Source: Aestuariibaculum suncheonense
Lineage (GTDB): Bacteria > Bacteroidota > Bacteroidia > Flavobacteriales > Flavobacteriaceae
Reading direction: 5' to 3'
DNA length: 64,000 nt
Assembly (NCBI RefSeq): GCF_014596935.1
Contig: NZ_JACVXC010000003.1
Coordinates: forward strand, 248,001-312,000
Shown here one piece after another: positions 28,656 through 37,238 of the stretch. A program made the position numbers and the translations under genes. Position 1 is the stretch's first letter; every line of letters starts with the position of its first letter. The notes under the pieces are model-generated. The model ran no database searches, was not told the DNA's origin, and saw only the letters and a list, made by a program, of their open reading frames with translations.

Positions 28656-28782
28656 TTCTCTTGAAAAATCATTTTTTTTATACTTCTATACAAACAAGAC
28701 GAATAGACTTTAAAAAACCATTATTTTTTTTTTAAATAATTTTACCTTTTTTTGTATCGAACACTAAAAAATCTCATTTTCC

Positions 28783-29400
28783 TTGAACAATTCCTCCGTA
28801 AATAACGATTTATTATGCGATTTTAAAAAAGGCAATAAAGTAGCCTTTAAAAAAATCTACGTCTTATACTATCAGGATTTATGCTGTTGGATTAATAGTT
28901 ATACCAAAGACAAGGATTTAGCGGAAGATTTAGTTCAAAATGCATTTTTAAAACTATGGGAACAAAGAGGAAAATTAGCCATTAATGATAATATTAAAAG
29001 CTATCTCTTCAAGTTGGTTTACAATTCTTTTTTAGACAAGATTAGAAGAGATAATATTTTTAACAAAAAAATAGAAGAGATAAGATACAGCCACATTATA
29101 GCAAGTATGGACGAAGACCAAGATATTCAAGAAAAACGTCTTAATATCTTAAAACAATCTATTGACGACTTGCCAAAAAAATGCAAAGAAGTTTTTATTT
29201 TAAGTAAATATGATGGTTTAAAATACCAACAAATTGCCGATCAACTTGGCATTTCCAAAAATACTGTAGAAGTACAAATTAGTAAAGCCTATAAAATTTT
29301 AAGAAAAAGCTTATTAAATAAAAATGGGTTAAGTTTATTTATCAGTTTTTTATCCAGAAGAATTACATTACAAAAAACTAAAATATCCGACGTCAATTAA
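28783..29400 (+). CDS. ECF-type RNA polymerase sigma factor
   Basis: A 205-residue sigma-70 family protein. Region 2 lies at about 20-90 (YYQDLCCWI, LAEDLVQNAFLKLWEQR) and region 4 at about 120-185 (KYDGLKYQQIADQLGISKNTVEVQISKAYKIL). It would direct transcription of the SusC operon when released by FecR. The start is a TTG at 28783; no ATG is available in frame until the middle of the protein, and a stop at 28765 limits upstream extension. It is divergent from the fecR-type gene, with 127 bases between. A TACCTTTT stretch at 28743 resembles a -7 box. Confidence 0.9.
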   Translation: MNNSSVNNDLLCDFKKGNKVAFKKIYVLYYQDLCCWINSYTKDKDLAEDLVQNAFLKLWEQRGKLAINDNIKSYLFKLVYNSFLDKIRRDNIFNKKIEEIRYSHIIASMDEDQDIQEKRLNILKQSIDDLPKKCKEVFILSKYDGLKYQQIADQLGISKNTVEVQISKAYKILRKSLLNKNGLSLFISFLSRRITLQKTKISDVN

Positions 29401-29428
29401 TTTTTTTTAATTACAAAAAATTAATTGA
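29393..29428. terminator. AT-only hairpin overlapping the sigma-gene stop
   Basis: TCAATTAATTTTTT (29393-29406) and AAAAAATTAATTGA (29415-29428) are perfect 14-bp inverted arms around an 8-base loop. The left arm contains the TAA stop of the sigma gene. Probably a terminator, though no T tract follows on +. Confidence 0.5.
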
Positions 29429-29553
29429 TCTAACTATATTTCAAGATAGCTTTCAAAGCTATTACCCACCCAAAATAAAAACCTAACTAGAGACATTAGG
29501 CTATAAAATATCAAAGCCCCTAGTGGTTCGTATTATGAGGGCTAATTATTTGT

Positions 29554-29960
29554 TTGCAAAACAAAAACGCAAGTTTTAATGTCACTACATATAGTAAACA
29601 TAATTACCCTGTAACTCCTAATTTATTAAACCAAAACTTTGAAGTAAGCAGGCAGAATCAAGTTTGGGTAACCGCATATTACTTATATCAAAAACCTAAC
29701 AAGGCTGGTTATATCTTACTGATATTATCGATTTGTTTAATCGTAAAGTTTGGGTGGCTCTAAGTGATAATTAAAGCACTGAAGATACTATTATTAAAGC
29801 TTGGCATATGGCCATAAAGAAAACAACTTTAACCCAACCTTTAATATTTCATTCCGACTGCGGTATACAATATGCCAGCCATAATTTTACCTCATTAATT
29901 AAAATTTATAACGGTTTAGAAAACAATCTATGAGTAGAAAAGATTTGATACTAAGAGTAA
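29554..29960 (+). pseudogene. Decayed IS3-family transposase (OrfB) fragment
   Basis: Frame pieces match the C-terminal half of IS3-type OrfB. HNYPVTPNLLNQNFEVSRQNQVWVT starts the integrase core at about 29590. After a frame change there is TIIKAWHMAIKKT, then HSDCGIQYASHNFTSLI with the second catalytic Asp at about 29858; the usual HSDRG has become HSDCG. Stops and frameshifts break it. It is the only recognisable content of the 740-base gap from 29401 to 30140. It marks past transposition between the sigma/Sus locus and the hydroxyproline operon. No inverted ends were identified. Confidence 0.75.
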
Positions 29961-30140
29961 AAACGCAGTTTTGTTATATGAATTGCATACTATATTAACC
30001 TTAACACTTTAAAACATAGGGAAAACTTGTAATTTTTATATTGAAAACATAAATTTTTACATCTGCAATTCAACTGAATACAAAAACAAAAAAGTCCATT
30101 TTAAGTTTACTAAAACGGGCCTTCTGAAAATTTTATTTTT

Positions 30141-31358
30141 TTAAACACCAAAAGGGTTTTCTATGCTATTGGCAGGTTGTGTAAACCATTTAGGACCATC
30201 ATTTGTGATATAAACATGGTCTTCCAAACGAATACCAAATGCCTCGGGAACACAAATCATAGGTTCTATACTATAACAATAACCCGGCTGTAATTTAGTT
30301 TCATTTCCTTTAAGAATGTATGGATATTCGTGAATATCAAGACCAATACCATGCCCCGTTCTGTGTGGTACTCCCGGCAGATTATAATCGGGGCCTAAAC
30401 CATGAGATTCTATTTTATTTCTTACGGATATATCTACAAAACTACAGGTATTACCCACTTGCGAAGCCTTGAATGCTACTTGTTGAGCACCCTTTTCAAT
30501 ATTCCATATTTTTTGTTGATATTCGGTAGCTTCACCAAAAATATACGTTCTGGTAATATCCGAAATATAATCGTGTAGTGAACATCCGGTATCGACTAAA
30601 ACGATATCATTTTCTTCTAAAGGTTTCGGATTTTTTACCCCATGTGGAAACGAGGTGTCTTTTCCGAAAAGAACAATACAAAAATAAGATCCCGAAGGAA
30701 TGCCGTAACGTTTATGAGCTTGGTGAATAAAATCGGTGACTTCTTTTGCGGTAATGCCAACTTTTAAAATTCGGGCAGCTGCCTTTTGCACTTCCATCGT
30801 GATATTCATCAAAGCCTGAATGATGCTAATTTCAGCTTCAGATTTCACCATACGACACGCTGAAATTACCGTTTTTGCATTTTTCAACTGAAACATTTCA
30901 GACACCTCATTTATACCTTCAAAAATAAAAAACGGTGTGTTTTCATCAATTAAAACCGTTCCGTCTACTACCCCATTAAATTCTAAAATGGATTTAAAAA
31001 GCACAAACGGACTTTCGTGTTCCTCCCAACAATGAATTTCCCCTTCAACAACCATAAAATCATTAATGGTTCCGCGTTCAAAATTAGGTGCTATATAGTG
31101 CAAATCTCCATTACTTAACAGAATTGCTCCTACCATACGCTCACTGGCATGCCAATGGGTGCCCGTAAAATACAATAAATTAGATCCTGCATTTAAGTAT
31201 AATGCCGACGCTTTTTCCGTTTGCATTAAACGACAGACTTTTTTAATTCTTTCTTTATACTCCTCTTTCTGTATGGGTTGAATTAAATTCGCCATGGGAG
31301 TTATGGCTTCTAATTCTTTTTCTGCTGAGGAGCCTCCTATTCCAAATTTACCTTTCAT
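30141..31358 (-). CDS. M24-family metallopeptidase (Xaa-Pro peptidase-like)
   Basis: A 405-residue pita-bread-fold enzyme without a signal peptide, so cytoplasmic. Metal ligands expected for M24 are all visible: Asp256 (VDTG), Asp267 (SDITRTY), His336 (HRTGHGIGL), Glu365 (SIEPM) and Glu379 (RLEDHV). The N-terminal creatinase-like domain covers about 25-170. Members cleave Xaa-Pro bonds or act on proline-type dipeptides. As the last gene of the hydroxyproline operon (31 bases after the FAD enzyme gene) it may release hydroxyproline from imported Xaa-Hyp peptides; this is inference. A purine-rich GAGGG lies just before the ATG. A creatinase-like activity cannot be excluded from sequence alone. 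Confidence 0.9.
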   Translation of the reverse strand: MKGKFGIGGSSAEKELEAITPMANLIQPIQKEEYKERIKKVCRLMQTEKASALYLNAGSNLLYFTGTHWHASERMVGAILLSNGDLHYIAPNFERGTINDFMVVEGEIHCWEEHESPFVLFKSILEFNGVVDGTVLIDENTPFFIFEGINEVSEMFQLKNAKTVISACRMVKSEAEISIIQALMNITMEVQKAAARILKVGITAKEVTDFIHQAHKRYGIPSGSYFCIVLFGKDTSFPHGVKNPKPLEENDIVLVDTGCSLHDYISDITRTYIFGEATEYQQKIWNIEKGAQQVAFKASQVGNTCSFVDISVRNKIESHGLGPDYNLPGVPHRTGHGIGLDIHEYPYILKGNETKLQPGYCYSIEPMICVPEAFGIRLEDHVYITNDGPKWFTQPANSIENPFGV

Positions 31359-31389
31359 TTTTCCCTCTTTTTTTTTTTTTGAAAATCAT

Positions 31390-32634
31390 TTAACTGAAAC
31401 GTTCCGGAGCTAATGGATTGATATTAACCGTGGTTTTTTTATCATCTACCAGTTCTGATACCAACTTACCTGTAATCGGGCCTAAACTCCACCCCATCAT
31501 GGCATGCCCTGCGGCAATGGTTAAATTTTTATATTTACTTGTTTTCCCTATAAAAGGAACGCCATCGGGCGATACCGGACGTAAACCAGATGTTGCCATA
31601 GCGCGTTCTTCTTCATTAATTTCAATATTCTGGTAATATGTTTTTACTGCATTAGCCAAAGCTTCAACGCGTTCCTTTTTAACCAGAGTGTTGTTTCCTG
31701 AAAACTCCATAGTACCTGCAAACCTGGTAAAACCATCCATAGGTGTTATGGCAGAGCGCGCTTCAACCAAAATAGTTGGAATGGTAATACCAGTTGGCCT
31801 GTGAACATCCATGCTATACCCCTTTCCTCCCTGAATGGGAATATTTAATTTTAATTTTGCCGCTAGCTGTGTGGTCCAGCATCCGCTTGCCAGAACAAAC
31901 GCATCAGCTTCGTAAGTTTCATTTTGTGTAGTTACCGAATGTATTTTGTTTCCTTTAATTGTAAAATCCTTAACCTCTTCATTAACTTTAAAAACAACGC
32001 CTTTTTTAGTTAACCAGGATTTTAAATCAACCATAAAATGATTAGGAGTCATGTGCGAATCACATTTAAAATGTACTGCTCCAATAACCTTATCAGACAA
32101 AACAGGCTCTAATTGATGCACTTCTTCTTTACTTAAACAGGTTACATCTAAACCTTCTTGAATAGCTCGGTGAGCAACTTCATGCTCTTCTTCTTCACTT
32201 TTAGCATTTGTGTAAGCCATAAGAACACCTTTCTTTTCGTAGTGGAATTTAAAGTCAAGATCGTCTATCATCTCCTCGAATAACGACTGACTACTTAAAT
32301 TTAGCTCCTTTAAAACAGGTATAGATTGCTCCACATTTTTTTTAGTCGCTGATTTTTTAAAATGTAATCCCCACTTAAAAAAGTCTAAATCTAGGCGTGG
32401 TTTGATATAAAAAGGACTTGCACTGTTCAGCATCCATTTTAACCCCTGGGTAATGATTCCTGGCGCTGCTAACGGAATAAAATGGCTTGGGGTTAAATAT
32501 CCTGCGTTAATAAAAGAAGCTCCGGTGGTTATAAAACTTTTATCTAAAACGGTAACCTGATGACCTTCCTTCAATAAATAATAAGCACTACATAACCCGG
32601 TTATGCCTCCTCCTATAACAACAATTTTTTTCAT
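31390..32634 (-). CDS. FAD-dependent D-amino-acid dehydrogenase, probable D-hydroxyproline dehydrogenase
   Basis: A 414-residue DadA-type flavoprotein. The dinucleotide-binding motif VIGGGITGLCSAYYL is at residues 5-20, and the second FAD region is near VLASGCWTTQLA. The C-terminal end has GLRPVSPDGVPFIG and GHAMMGWSLGPITGKL, typical of DAO-family enzymes. In hydroxyproline catabolism this step oxidises cis-4-hydroxy-D-proline to 1-pyrroline-4-hydroxy-2-carboxylate. Assignment to hydroxyproline rather than D-alanine rests on the neighbours: epimerase, semialdehyde dehydrogenase and deaminase. It follows the epimerase with a 92-base gap that holds a small GC-rich hairpin. Confidence 0.88.
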   Translation of the reverse strand: MKKIVVIGGGITGLCSAYYLLKEGHQVTVLDKSFITTGASFINAGYLTPSHFIPLAAPGIITQGLKWMLNSASPFYIKPRLDLDFFKWGLHFKKSATKKNVEQSIPVLKELNLSSQSLFEEMIDDLDFKFHYEKKGVLMAYTNAKSEEEEHEVAHRAIQEGLDVTCLSKEEVHQLEPVLSDKVIGAVHFKCDSHMTPNHFMVDLKSWLTKKGVVFKVNEEVKDFTIKGNKIHSVTTQNETYEADAFVLASGCWTTQLAAKLKLNIPIQGGKGYSMDVHRPTGITIPTILVEARSAITPMDGFTRFAGTMEFSGNNTLVKKERVEALANAVKTYYQNIEINEEERAMATSGLRPVSPDGVPFIGKTSKYKNLTIAAGHAMMGWSLGPITGKLVSELVDDKKTTVNINPLAPERFS

Positions 32635-32660
32635 ATTAATTTCTTATAGTAAAAAATAAA

Positions 32661-32700
32661 ATGCGCCAGAAAAATTTAATTAAAGTTTTACTGTGCGCAT
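32661..32700. other. Intercistronic hairpin ATGCGC...GCGCAT
   Basis: ATGCGCCAG (32661-32669) and CTGTGCGCAT (32691-32700) pair over a T/A-rich loop with a one-base bulge, in the gap between the epimerase and the FAD dehydrogenase genes. It may adjust relative expression or mark mRNA processing. Confidence 0.4.
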
Positions 32701-32726
32701 ACATAGTTAGTTAATTAGTTCATTTT

Positions 32727-33734
32727 TTAAATTACCTGAAATCCATGAGCATATGGGTCGTCGTCGTTAATAATAATATTATTATATCCGGTAACCTGCG
32801 CCCAGCCTTGTATGCTTGGTATAATGGCCTTTTTGTCTTGTAATGTTGTTTCCTGCTCCACACGGCCAATAAATTTACTACCTATAAAACTTTCGTGGAT
32901 AAAATCTTCTCCTAGTTTAAGCTGACCTTTAGCATGAAGCTGCGCAAGACGTGCCGATGTTCCGGTACCACAAGGGGAACGATCTATGGCTTTATCGCCA
33001 TAAAAAACCGCATTTCTTCCTGAAGAGGTTGGATCTAAAGGATTTCCCGTCCATAGCATATGACTAACATCTCTAATGGTATCGTTTTCGGGATGAATAA
33101 ACATATCCGGATAAGTTTCATTGATACGCTTTCTTACTACCTGAGAATATTGAATGATTTGTCCAGCCGTAAAATTATGAACACCACTAAAATTCTTTTG
33201 CGGGTCTACAATAGCATAAAAATTTCCACCATAAGACACATCGAAAGTTAATGTTCCTAATTCAGGACAATCTATGGTTAAGCCTTCGGCAGCCAGGTAA
33301 GATTTAACATTAACAAGTTTGACCCAATCTACCTTTTTTCCGGTTTGCTGGTATTCAATTTCCACCAGTCCGGCAGGGGCTTCCATTTTAATTTTCCCTG
33401 GTATTTTGGGGGTAATTAAACCTTCTTCAATAGCAATAGTAATAGTACCTATGGTACCATGACCGCACATAGGCAAACATCCTGAGGTTTCAATAAAAAG
33501 GATACCGAAGTCATTTTCTGGATTTGTTGGTGGATAGAGAATGCTTCCACTCATCATATCATGACCTCTGGGTTCAAACATTAAGCCTTTACGAATCCAG
33601 TCGAATTCTTTAAGAAAATGTTGTCTCTTGTCGCTCATAGATTGCCCTGTAAGATTAGGCCCTCCACCAGCAACTACACGAACCGGATTTCCGCAAGTAT
33701 GCGCATCTACACAAAAAAAAGTTTTTCTTGCCAT
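32727..33734 (-). CDS. 4-hydroxyproline epimerase (proline racemase family)
   Basis: A 335-residue member of the proline-racemase family, cytoplasmic. Both catalytic cysteines are present: Cys90 in MCGHGTIG and Cys255 in DRSPCGTGTSA. The Thr variant that marks the dehydratase branch is not seen, so epimerisation is expected. The reaction interconverts trans-4-hydroxy-L-proline and cis-4-hydroxy-D-proline. Preference for hydroxyproline over proline is inferred from the operon, which carries every later step. It is 29 bases from the aldehyde dehydrogenase and probably co-transcribed with it. Confidence 0.92.
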   Translation of the reverse strand: MARKTFFCVDAHTCGNPVRVVAGGGPNLTGQSMSDKRQHFLKEFDWIRKGLMFEPRGHDMMSGSILYPPTNPENDFGILFIETSGCLPMCGHGTIGTITIAIEEGLITPKIPGKIKMEAPAGLVEIEYQQTGKKVDWVKLVNVKSYLAAEGLTIDCPELGTLTFDVSYGGNFYAIVDPQKNFSGVHNFTAGQIIQYSQVVRKRINETYPDMFIHPENDTIRDVSHMLWTGNPLDPTSSGRNAVFYGDKAIDRSPCGTGTSARLAQLHAKGQLKLGEDFIHESFIGSKFIGRVEQETTLQDKKAIIPSIQGWAQVTGYNNIIINDDDPYAHGFQVI

Positions 33735-33763
33735 GTATTATTTCAATAATCTTAGATAGATAT

Positions 33764-35293
33764 TTAATTATTTTTTAAACTTTCAGGAAGTAATTCTACA
33801 GGAAAAGACTGATAGCTAACGGGTCTAACCCATCGTTTTATAGCATCTGTTCCTACGGAAGTAAATTTAGCATCTGATGAGGCAGGATACGGTCCGCCGT
33901 GCTGCATTGAAGGGCAAACCTCAACACCAGTAGGCACGCCATTAAAAATAATACGACCAACACGGTTTACCAAAGCATCAACTATATTTTCTAAATTTGA
34001 AATTTCATCTTCTTCGGCTATTATTGTTCCTGTTAACTGCCCTTCCAATGCTTCAATAATGTCTACCAATTGCGATTCATCTTTACTTGTGACAACCAAA
34101 GAAAACGGACCAAATACTTCCTGATGAATTTTAGGATTTGCTAAAAAATCGGCTCCTGAAACCGTTGCTACCTGTGATGCAGCATAATTATCGGCAAGGG
34201 CCCCTTCAATCTTACTTACGGTTGCAACTCCAGGTTGCGACATCACACTGGCACCATTTTTATCGTAACCTGCTTTTATATTTGGATGAAGCATACATTG
34301 TGCATCAATAGCGATGGTTTTCTCTGCTAAATCTTTAATAAACGCCTGGGTATTCTCGTCTTCAATAGTTAATATAAGACCTGGATTTGTACAAAATTGT
34401 CCAGTTCCTAAAGTTATGGATTCTGCATAAGTGCTTGCAATGGATTCGCTACGCGTAGCAATAGCTTTAGGAGTTATAACTACCGGGTTAACACTTCCCA
34501 TTTCGGCGTAAACAGCAATAGGTTCTTCACGTCTTGAAGCCATATCGAATATAGCCCGGCCAGCACCAATACTTCCTGTAAAACCTACTCCTTTAATTTT
34601 ATCATGTTTTACTAAAGCGGCGCCTACAACAGGACCTCTACCCGATACATGTGAGAACACCCCATTAGGCATTCCTGTTTTTTCAGCAGCTTTAATAATG
34701 GCCGAAGCCACTAGCTCTGAAGTACCTGAATGCATTTCATGTGCCTTAACAATTACCGGACAACCGGCCGCCAGAGCACTGGCTGTATCACCTCCTGCTG
34801 TCGAGAAAGCAAATGGAAAATTACTTGCTCCAAAAACAACAACTGGACCAATTGGAATTACTGTTTTCCTTAAATCATCTTTAGGAAGCGGTTGTCTTTC
34901 TGGCATAGCGCCGTCAAATTTATTGCCTTTCCAATCTTCATTGGAAACTAAATCTGCAAACGATTTTAGTTGCATAATAGTTCTACCACGCTCACCAATA
35001 GCTCGTCCTTCAGGCAATCCAGATTCTCTAGTGTAGGCATCGATTAACTCCTGATCTAAAGCTAAAATTTCGTCTGCAATAGCATTTAAAAATTTGGCTT
35101 TATCTGTTCCTGACACTTTTCTATACGCTTTAAACGCCTGTGAAGCTAATTGTACCGCTTCTTCTATTTCTTCAGAAGTTGCTTCAATAAAAGCGGTGTC
35201 GTTTTGAAGGTTTAGCTTAGGATTAATAGTTTTGTGACTAATTTCTCCTTGAGCACTCAGTTTGTTTCCGATATAATTTTTGCCTGTAATCAT
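33764..35293 (-). CDS. 2-oxoglutarate-semialdehyde (2,5-dioxovalerate) dehydrogenase
   Basis: A 509-residue aldehyde dehydrogenase with the nucleophile Cys301 (GTGQFCTNPG) and general base Glu264 (AEMGSVNP). The coenzyme site contains FGASNFPFAFSTAGGDTASALA and KAHEMHSGTSELV. This GGDTASALA sequence is typical of the alpha-ketoglutarate-semialdehyde dehydrogenase branch. It makes 2-oxoglutarate, the last step of hydroxyproline breakdown, feeding the TCA cycle. It is the first gene of the minus-strand operon and lies divergent from the AraC-type regulator, with a 395-base gap to that regulator's likely start. Confidence 0.93.
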   Translation of the reverse strand: MITGKNYIGNKLSAQGEISHKTINPKLNLQNDTAFIEATSEEIEEAVQLASQAFKAYRKVSGTDKAKFLNAIADEILALDQELIDAYTRESGLPEGRAIGERGRTIMQLKSFADLVSNEDWKGNKFDGAMPERQPLPKDDLRKTVIPIGPVVVFGASNFPFAFSTAGGDTASALAAGCPVIVKAHEMHSGTSELVASAIIKAAEKTGMPNGVFSHVSGRGPVVGAALVKHDKIKGVGFTGSIGAGRAIFDMASRREEPIAVYAEMGSVNPVVITPKAIATRSESIASTYAESITLGTGQFCTNPGLILTIEDENTQAFIKDLAEKTIAIDAQCMLHPNIKAGYDKNGASVMSQPGVATVSKIEGALADNYAASQVATVSGADFLANPKIHQEVFGPFSLVVTSKDESQLVDIIEALEGQLTGTIIAEEDEISNLENIVDALVNRVGRIIFNGVPTGVEVCPSMQHGGPYPASSDAKFTSVGTDAIKRWVRPVSYQSFPVELLPESLKNN

Positions 35294-35378
35294 TTATTTT
35301 ATAGGTTTTATAATCTGGTAGTATTAGCGTGGATTATATTGCGGTTTCAATTCAATTTAAAACACACTCTTTTTTTCA

Positions 35379-35391
35379 ACCATTTAATGGT
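35379..35391. promoter_or_regulatory. Perfect 13-bp palindrome in divergent control region
   Basis: ACCATTTAATGGT lies in the gap between the aldehyde dehydrogenase and the AraC-type gene, 86 bases upstream of the dehydrogenase start. A possible operator for the hydroxyproline operon. The same gap (35294-35688) holds on the minus strand a 41-codon frame from a GTG at 35501 to a stop at 35376; otherwise I see no gene in it. Confidence 0.35.
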
Positions 35392-35688
35392 AATCTTGGT
35401 ACTGTCACAAATGCCTTACCAATTCCAATAGCAACTTCTGCTAATTTAATATTTTGTACTAATTGTGGGCTAACATCCAGCTTTAATAAGTGTGTCTTCA
35501 CTTGTAAACTTAGTCGTTAATACTGATATTATGCCATCACATTTAATCATTAAATATGATTTAATATGGACAAAATTAGCCTTTGTATAAATATCCACAG
35601 TAGTAATTATTAACATATTGTTATACTATATTACCTGATGGATAGGTTTATATTTAATTTTTTAGTAATATTCGCAAAATTAATAGTT

Positions 35689-36534
35689 ATGAAAGTACTT
35701 CCTTTTAAAATTCCGAAACCCGAAAATGAGGCATTGGTTTACCAAGAAGAGCGATTAAGGGTTTTATACGACCAACTTCACCAGCACAGTGAAATTCAAA
35801 TCAGCTATGTTGAAAAAGGAGCCGGTACATTAATTGTGGGTGATACTATTAACGATTTTTCTCCCAACGACATTCTGGTGCTGGGCAGTGATGTTCCACA
35901 TGTATTTAGAACGGATCTGAACTTTTCGGAAGAAACCGTCGTATACACCTTGTTTTTTGACAGAAACAGTTTTGGCAAACATTTCTTCGATTTGCCCGAT
36001 ATGAAAATTATCAATGATTTTTTTAATGATTCCGAATACGGGATGAAAATATTAACCAGAAAGAAAAAAATTATTAAACTCTTTTTAAAATTAAAAAACC
36101 AAAATAAAGTTCAGCGAATTAGTAGTCTTTTAAGAATTTTAGACCATATAACTAAAGCCGAAAAAACTGCAATATCATCATTTGTTTATAAAAAGAAGTA
36201 TACAGACGACGAAGGCAAGCGTATGAATGATGTATTTAATTATGCAATGGAAAATTATATGGAACCTATTACGTTGGAAAAAATATCTGAAATATCAAAT
36301 ATGAGTAAAAATGCTTTTTGTCGCTATTTTAAGAAACGCACTAATAAAACGTTCTTTCAATTTTTAATTGAAATTAGAATCGAAAACGCTTGTAAACTGA
36401 TTTACAATAAACCAGACCTTCCTATTTCTTCCATTTCTGAACTATGTGGTTTTCAAAATACAGCCAATTTTAATCGAAAATTTAAAGAAATTAAAGGCCT
36501 GACGCCATCTCATTATAGATTGCAAAGGTTTTAA
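35689..36534 (+). CDS. AraC-family transcriptional regulator
   Basis: Likely start is the ATG at 35689 (281 residues, MKVLPFKIPKPEN); a longer frame from 35638 adds a hydrophobic leader atypical for AraC proteins. The N-terminal cupin sensing domain (about 20-120) contains HQHSEIQISYVEKGAGTLIVG and SDVPHVF. The C-terminal double HTH (about 180-281) includes LEKISEISNMSKNAFCRYFKK and ISSISELCGFQNTANFNRKF. It is divergent from the hydroxyproline operon and precedes the deaminase gene on the same strand, so it probably senses hydroxyproline or an intermediate and controls both; this is inference from position. Confidence 0.9.
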   Translation: MKVLPFKIPKPENEALVYQEERLRVLYDQLHQHSEIQISYVEKGAGTLIVGDTINDFSPNDILVLGSDVPHVFRTDLNFSEETVVYTLFFDRNSFGKHFFDLPDMKIINDFFNDSEYGMKILTRKKKIIKLFLKLKNQNKVQRISSLLRILDHITKAEKTAISSFVYKKKYTDDEGKRMNDVFNYAMENYMEPITLEKISEISNMSKNAFCRYFKKRTNKTFFQFLIEIRIENACKLIYNKPDLPISSISELCGFQNTANFNRKFKEIKGLTPSHYRLQRF

Positions 36535-37155
36535 TAGAATAGACACCTAACTTATTATTAAAATTATAATTCAGTAAACAACAACATCTAACAGGTTTTA
36601 GATAGTGATATTTTAAATGAATAGTTCTTTGGCACCACTGTAGCTTAAAATTGTTTGTCCCCTGAAGTACCTTGTTGGACTAAATAATTATAAAAATTTA
36701 ACACATAAGTTTAATTTCGATTCAGAATCTTAAAATCTGAAAAATAATGAAAGCACGTCAACTCTTCATTTTCGCACCCGCAATACACCGACTTCTCCCA
36801 AACAAATCGAAGGCTATAATTAACTCCCTAAGCCAACGATAAAGTTCTGACAGAAATATACCCAAGACTTCACATACTTGTTTTACATAGACTCTGTCCT
36901 AACTTAACCCAACTGCTCTTTGCTTAAACTTAAAGTGTAGTGTTCCGATTTTCTTCTCATAATTACTAAAGCAAACACTAACTGACACATTATATGACAT
37001 TTATACCTAGTATTATATTTTTTAGTTTGGGTTTTCCTGCTGGTTTCAGGCTTTAAAACCTATATTTTACTCCTGAGGAATTAAATCTACCTTATTCCTT
37101 AATAAAATACTTAAAATAGGATAATATAATATCTCTTTATGTTAACAATACTTCA
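36535..37155. other. Gene-poor interval, no supported feature
   Basis: About 620 bases between the AraC-type gene and the DapA-family promoter. Both strands carry many stops. One minus-strand piece (roughly 36600-36980) looks weakly protein-like but has frequent stops, so it may be decayed coding DNA. No repeat or RNA gene was recognised. Confidence 0.5.
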
Positions 37156-37183
37156 TTGGATGAGGTTTTACTTTTTACTTTTG
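37156..37183 (+). promoter_or_regulatory. Promoter of the DapA-family gene
   Basis: TACTTTTG at 37176-37183 fits the -7 consensus TAnnTTTG exactly, and TTGG at 37156-37159 supplies a -33 element 17 bases upstream of it. The ATG lies at 37239, giving a leader of about 48 bases. Confidence 0.6.
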
Positions 37184-37238
37184 CGTAAGACATGAATTGA
37201 AAAATATTTATTTAGGTAATTATTAGATAATAAGAAAA

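Noticed and set aside
29554-29763. 69-residue frame as an intact small gene
   Set aside because: It is the middle of an IS3-type transposase; homologous sequence continues in another frame after it.
27473-31380. Repeated CCCTCTTTTTTTT tracts near 27478 and 31366 as a shared element
   Set aside because: On the minus strand these are purine-rich stretches, one at a hairpin and one a ribosome-binding site; the similarity is short and explained by composition.
32727-33734. Proline racemase or 3-hydroxyproline dehydratase
   Set aside because: Both catalytic Cys are present, so the dehydratase type is unlikely; the operon favours 4-hydroxyproline over proline.
34698-35036. 112-codon frame on the plus strand
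   Set aside because: It lies wholly opposite the aldehyde dehydrogenase, has biased composition and no recognisable domain; a shadow frame.
36600-36980. Possible gene on the minus strand in the gap after the AraC-type gene
   Set aside because: Several stops in each frame and no recognisable family; at most decayed DNA.
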